A DNA stretch of 6,656 bases from Candidatus Hodarchaeota archaeon (lineage in GTDB: Archaea; Asgardarchaeota; Heimdallarchaeia; Hodarchaeales; Hodarchaeaceae), in contig JAEOTU010000207.1 in the NCBI GenBank assembly GCA_016839665.1, positions 1 through 6,656 of the forward strand, given 5' to 3'. Numbering within the stretch: the stretch's first letter is position 1; each line of letters opens with the position of its first letter. The notes under the pieces are model-generated. The model was not told the origin of the DNA, did no database searches, and saw only the letters and a program-made list of their open reading frames with translations. A program made the position numbers and the translations under genes. Shown here piece by piece: positions 6,425-6,656 of this stretch.

Positions 6425-6501
6425 TTAGGTTCATGTTAGAAACTCTGATGGGGTGACCCTAACGAGCCAACAGAAGCTGGATTACTCTCTGGAGCGATGC
6501 C
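6425..6501 (+). repeat. rnpB 3'-end repeat, copy 3 (isolated)
   Basis: It aligns without gaps to 2654-2730 with only 3 differences in 77 nt, and the right 54 nt (6448-6501) are identical. GTTAG (6435-6439) pairs perfectly with CTAAC (6459-6463). The similarity begins at TTAGGTT (6425-6431), a little further left than in copy 2. There is no RNase P body upstream. In a site-specific integration model this outermost copy would be the original 3' end of rnpB displaced by the insertions. Confidence 0.97.
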
Positions 6502-6518
6502 TTTTCCTTTTCTTTTTT
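6502..6518 (+). terminator. T-rich run after repeat copy 3
   Basis: TTTT, TTTT and TTTTTT, separated only by C residues, follow the repeat directly. It is the strongest T tract of the three copies, and what one expects after a native archaeal RNA gene end. Confidence 0.5.
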
Positions 6519-6656
6519 GTGATTATACCTCAAAAAAAACACATTTGACCAAGATTGTATTAGATCTTGTGGTTTATAGTGTAGAATCCAACACCAATTA
6601 TTATATAAGTCCTTTATTGGTACGATATAGCTGAGATAATGTGAAAATCACTAGGC
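6519..6656. other. Non-coding right end with a TATA-like element
   Basis: No reading frame of note is seen on either strand. TTATATAAG (6601-6609) could be a promoter for a plus-strand gene that begins near or beyond the window end; a GTG at 6641 stays open to the edge. A small imperfect hairpin (6548-6555 with 6564-6573) is present and of unknown meaning. Confidence 0.3.

Noticed and set aside
2654..6501. CRISPR array
   Set aside because: There are only three repeats of about 70 nt, separated by 1.4 and 2.3 kb that contain genes; spacer-sized intervals are absent.
2654..6501. Assembly artefact creating false repeats
   Set aside because: A 54-nt identical block could mislead an assembler, but copy 2 differs at 6 sites and each copy has its own distinct flanks, so a simple duplication by the assembler does not explain the pattern. 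Long reads across the region would settle it.
6548..6573. Hairpin near the right end as a terminator or regulatory RNA
   Set aside because: The stem is short with a 2-nt bulge, is not followed by a T run, and has no gene next to it to regulate.

Overview
The window reads as a piece of an archaeal chromosome. The evidence is an ABCE1/RLI gene, an archaeal-type Tsr3 gene, an RNase P RNA with archaeal features, TATA-box promoters about 25 nt upstream of predicted RNA starts, and oligo-T 3' ends. The N-rich parallel beta-helix surface protein, with a Thr-rich stalk and a C-terminal membrane anchor, is a style common in Asgard and some methanogenic archaea. An Asgard affiliation is plausible but not proven from this sequence.

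Layout. Positions 1-2207 (minus strand) hold a conserved informational operon: ABCE1 (375-2207), then tsr3 (385 down to the window edge, incomplete), with an 11-nt overlap of the ABCE1 stop and the tsr3 start. A divergent promoter region (2208-2355) separates this operon from the plus-strand RNase P RNA gene (rnpB, 2356-2732). That RNA is recognised by its conserved blocks and by mutually consistent helices P1, P3, P4 (with a bulged U), P5, P9 and P10.

Downstream of rnpB the region changes character. The last ~70-77 nt of rnpB recur twice as isolated direct repeats at 4101-4168 and 6425-6501, each followed by a T-rich run. The three copies bound two single-gene segments of about 1.4 and 2.3 kb. 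Segment 1 carries a plus-strand, doubly membrane-anchored Ycf48/BNR-like beta-propeller protein (2867-4036). Segment 2 carries a minus-strand parallel beta-helix (NosD/PbH1-type) surface protein (4256-6343). No integrase or transposase is visible. This looks like an array of gene cassettes inserted at, or bounded by, the 3' end of rnpB, analogous to elements that insert at tRNA 3' ends and regenerate the gene end. It is the main candidate for something undescribed. The rnpB copy looks like a mosaic of the other two: its left half resembles copy 2 and its right 54 nt are identical to copy 3, leaving a C/A mismatch in a short helix that both other copies pair perfectly.

Together, the left third is core translation and RNA-processing machinery (ribosome recycling, rRNA modification, tRNA 5' maturation). 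The right two thirds look like accessory cell-surface cargo attached to the 3' end of a housekeeping RNA gene.
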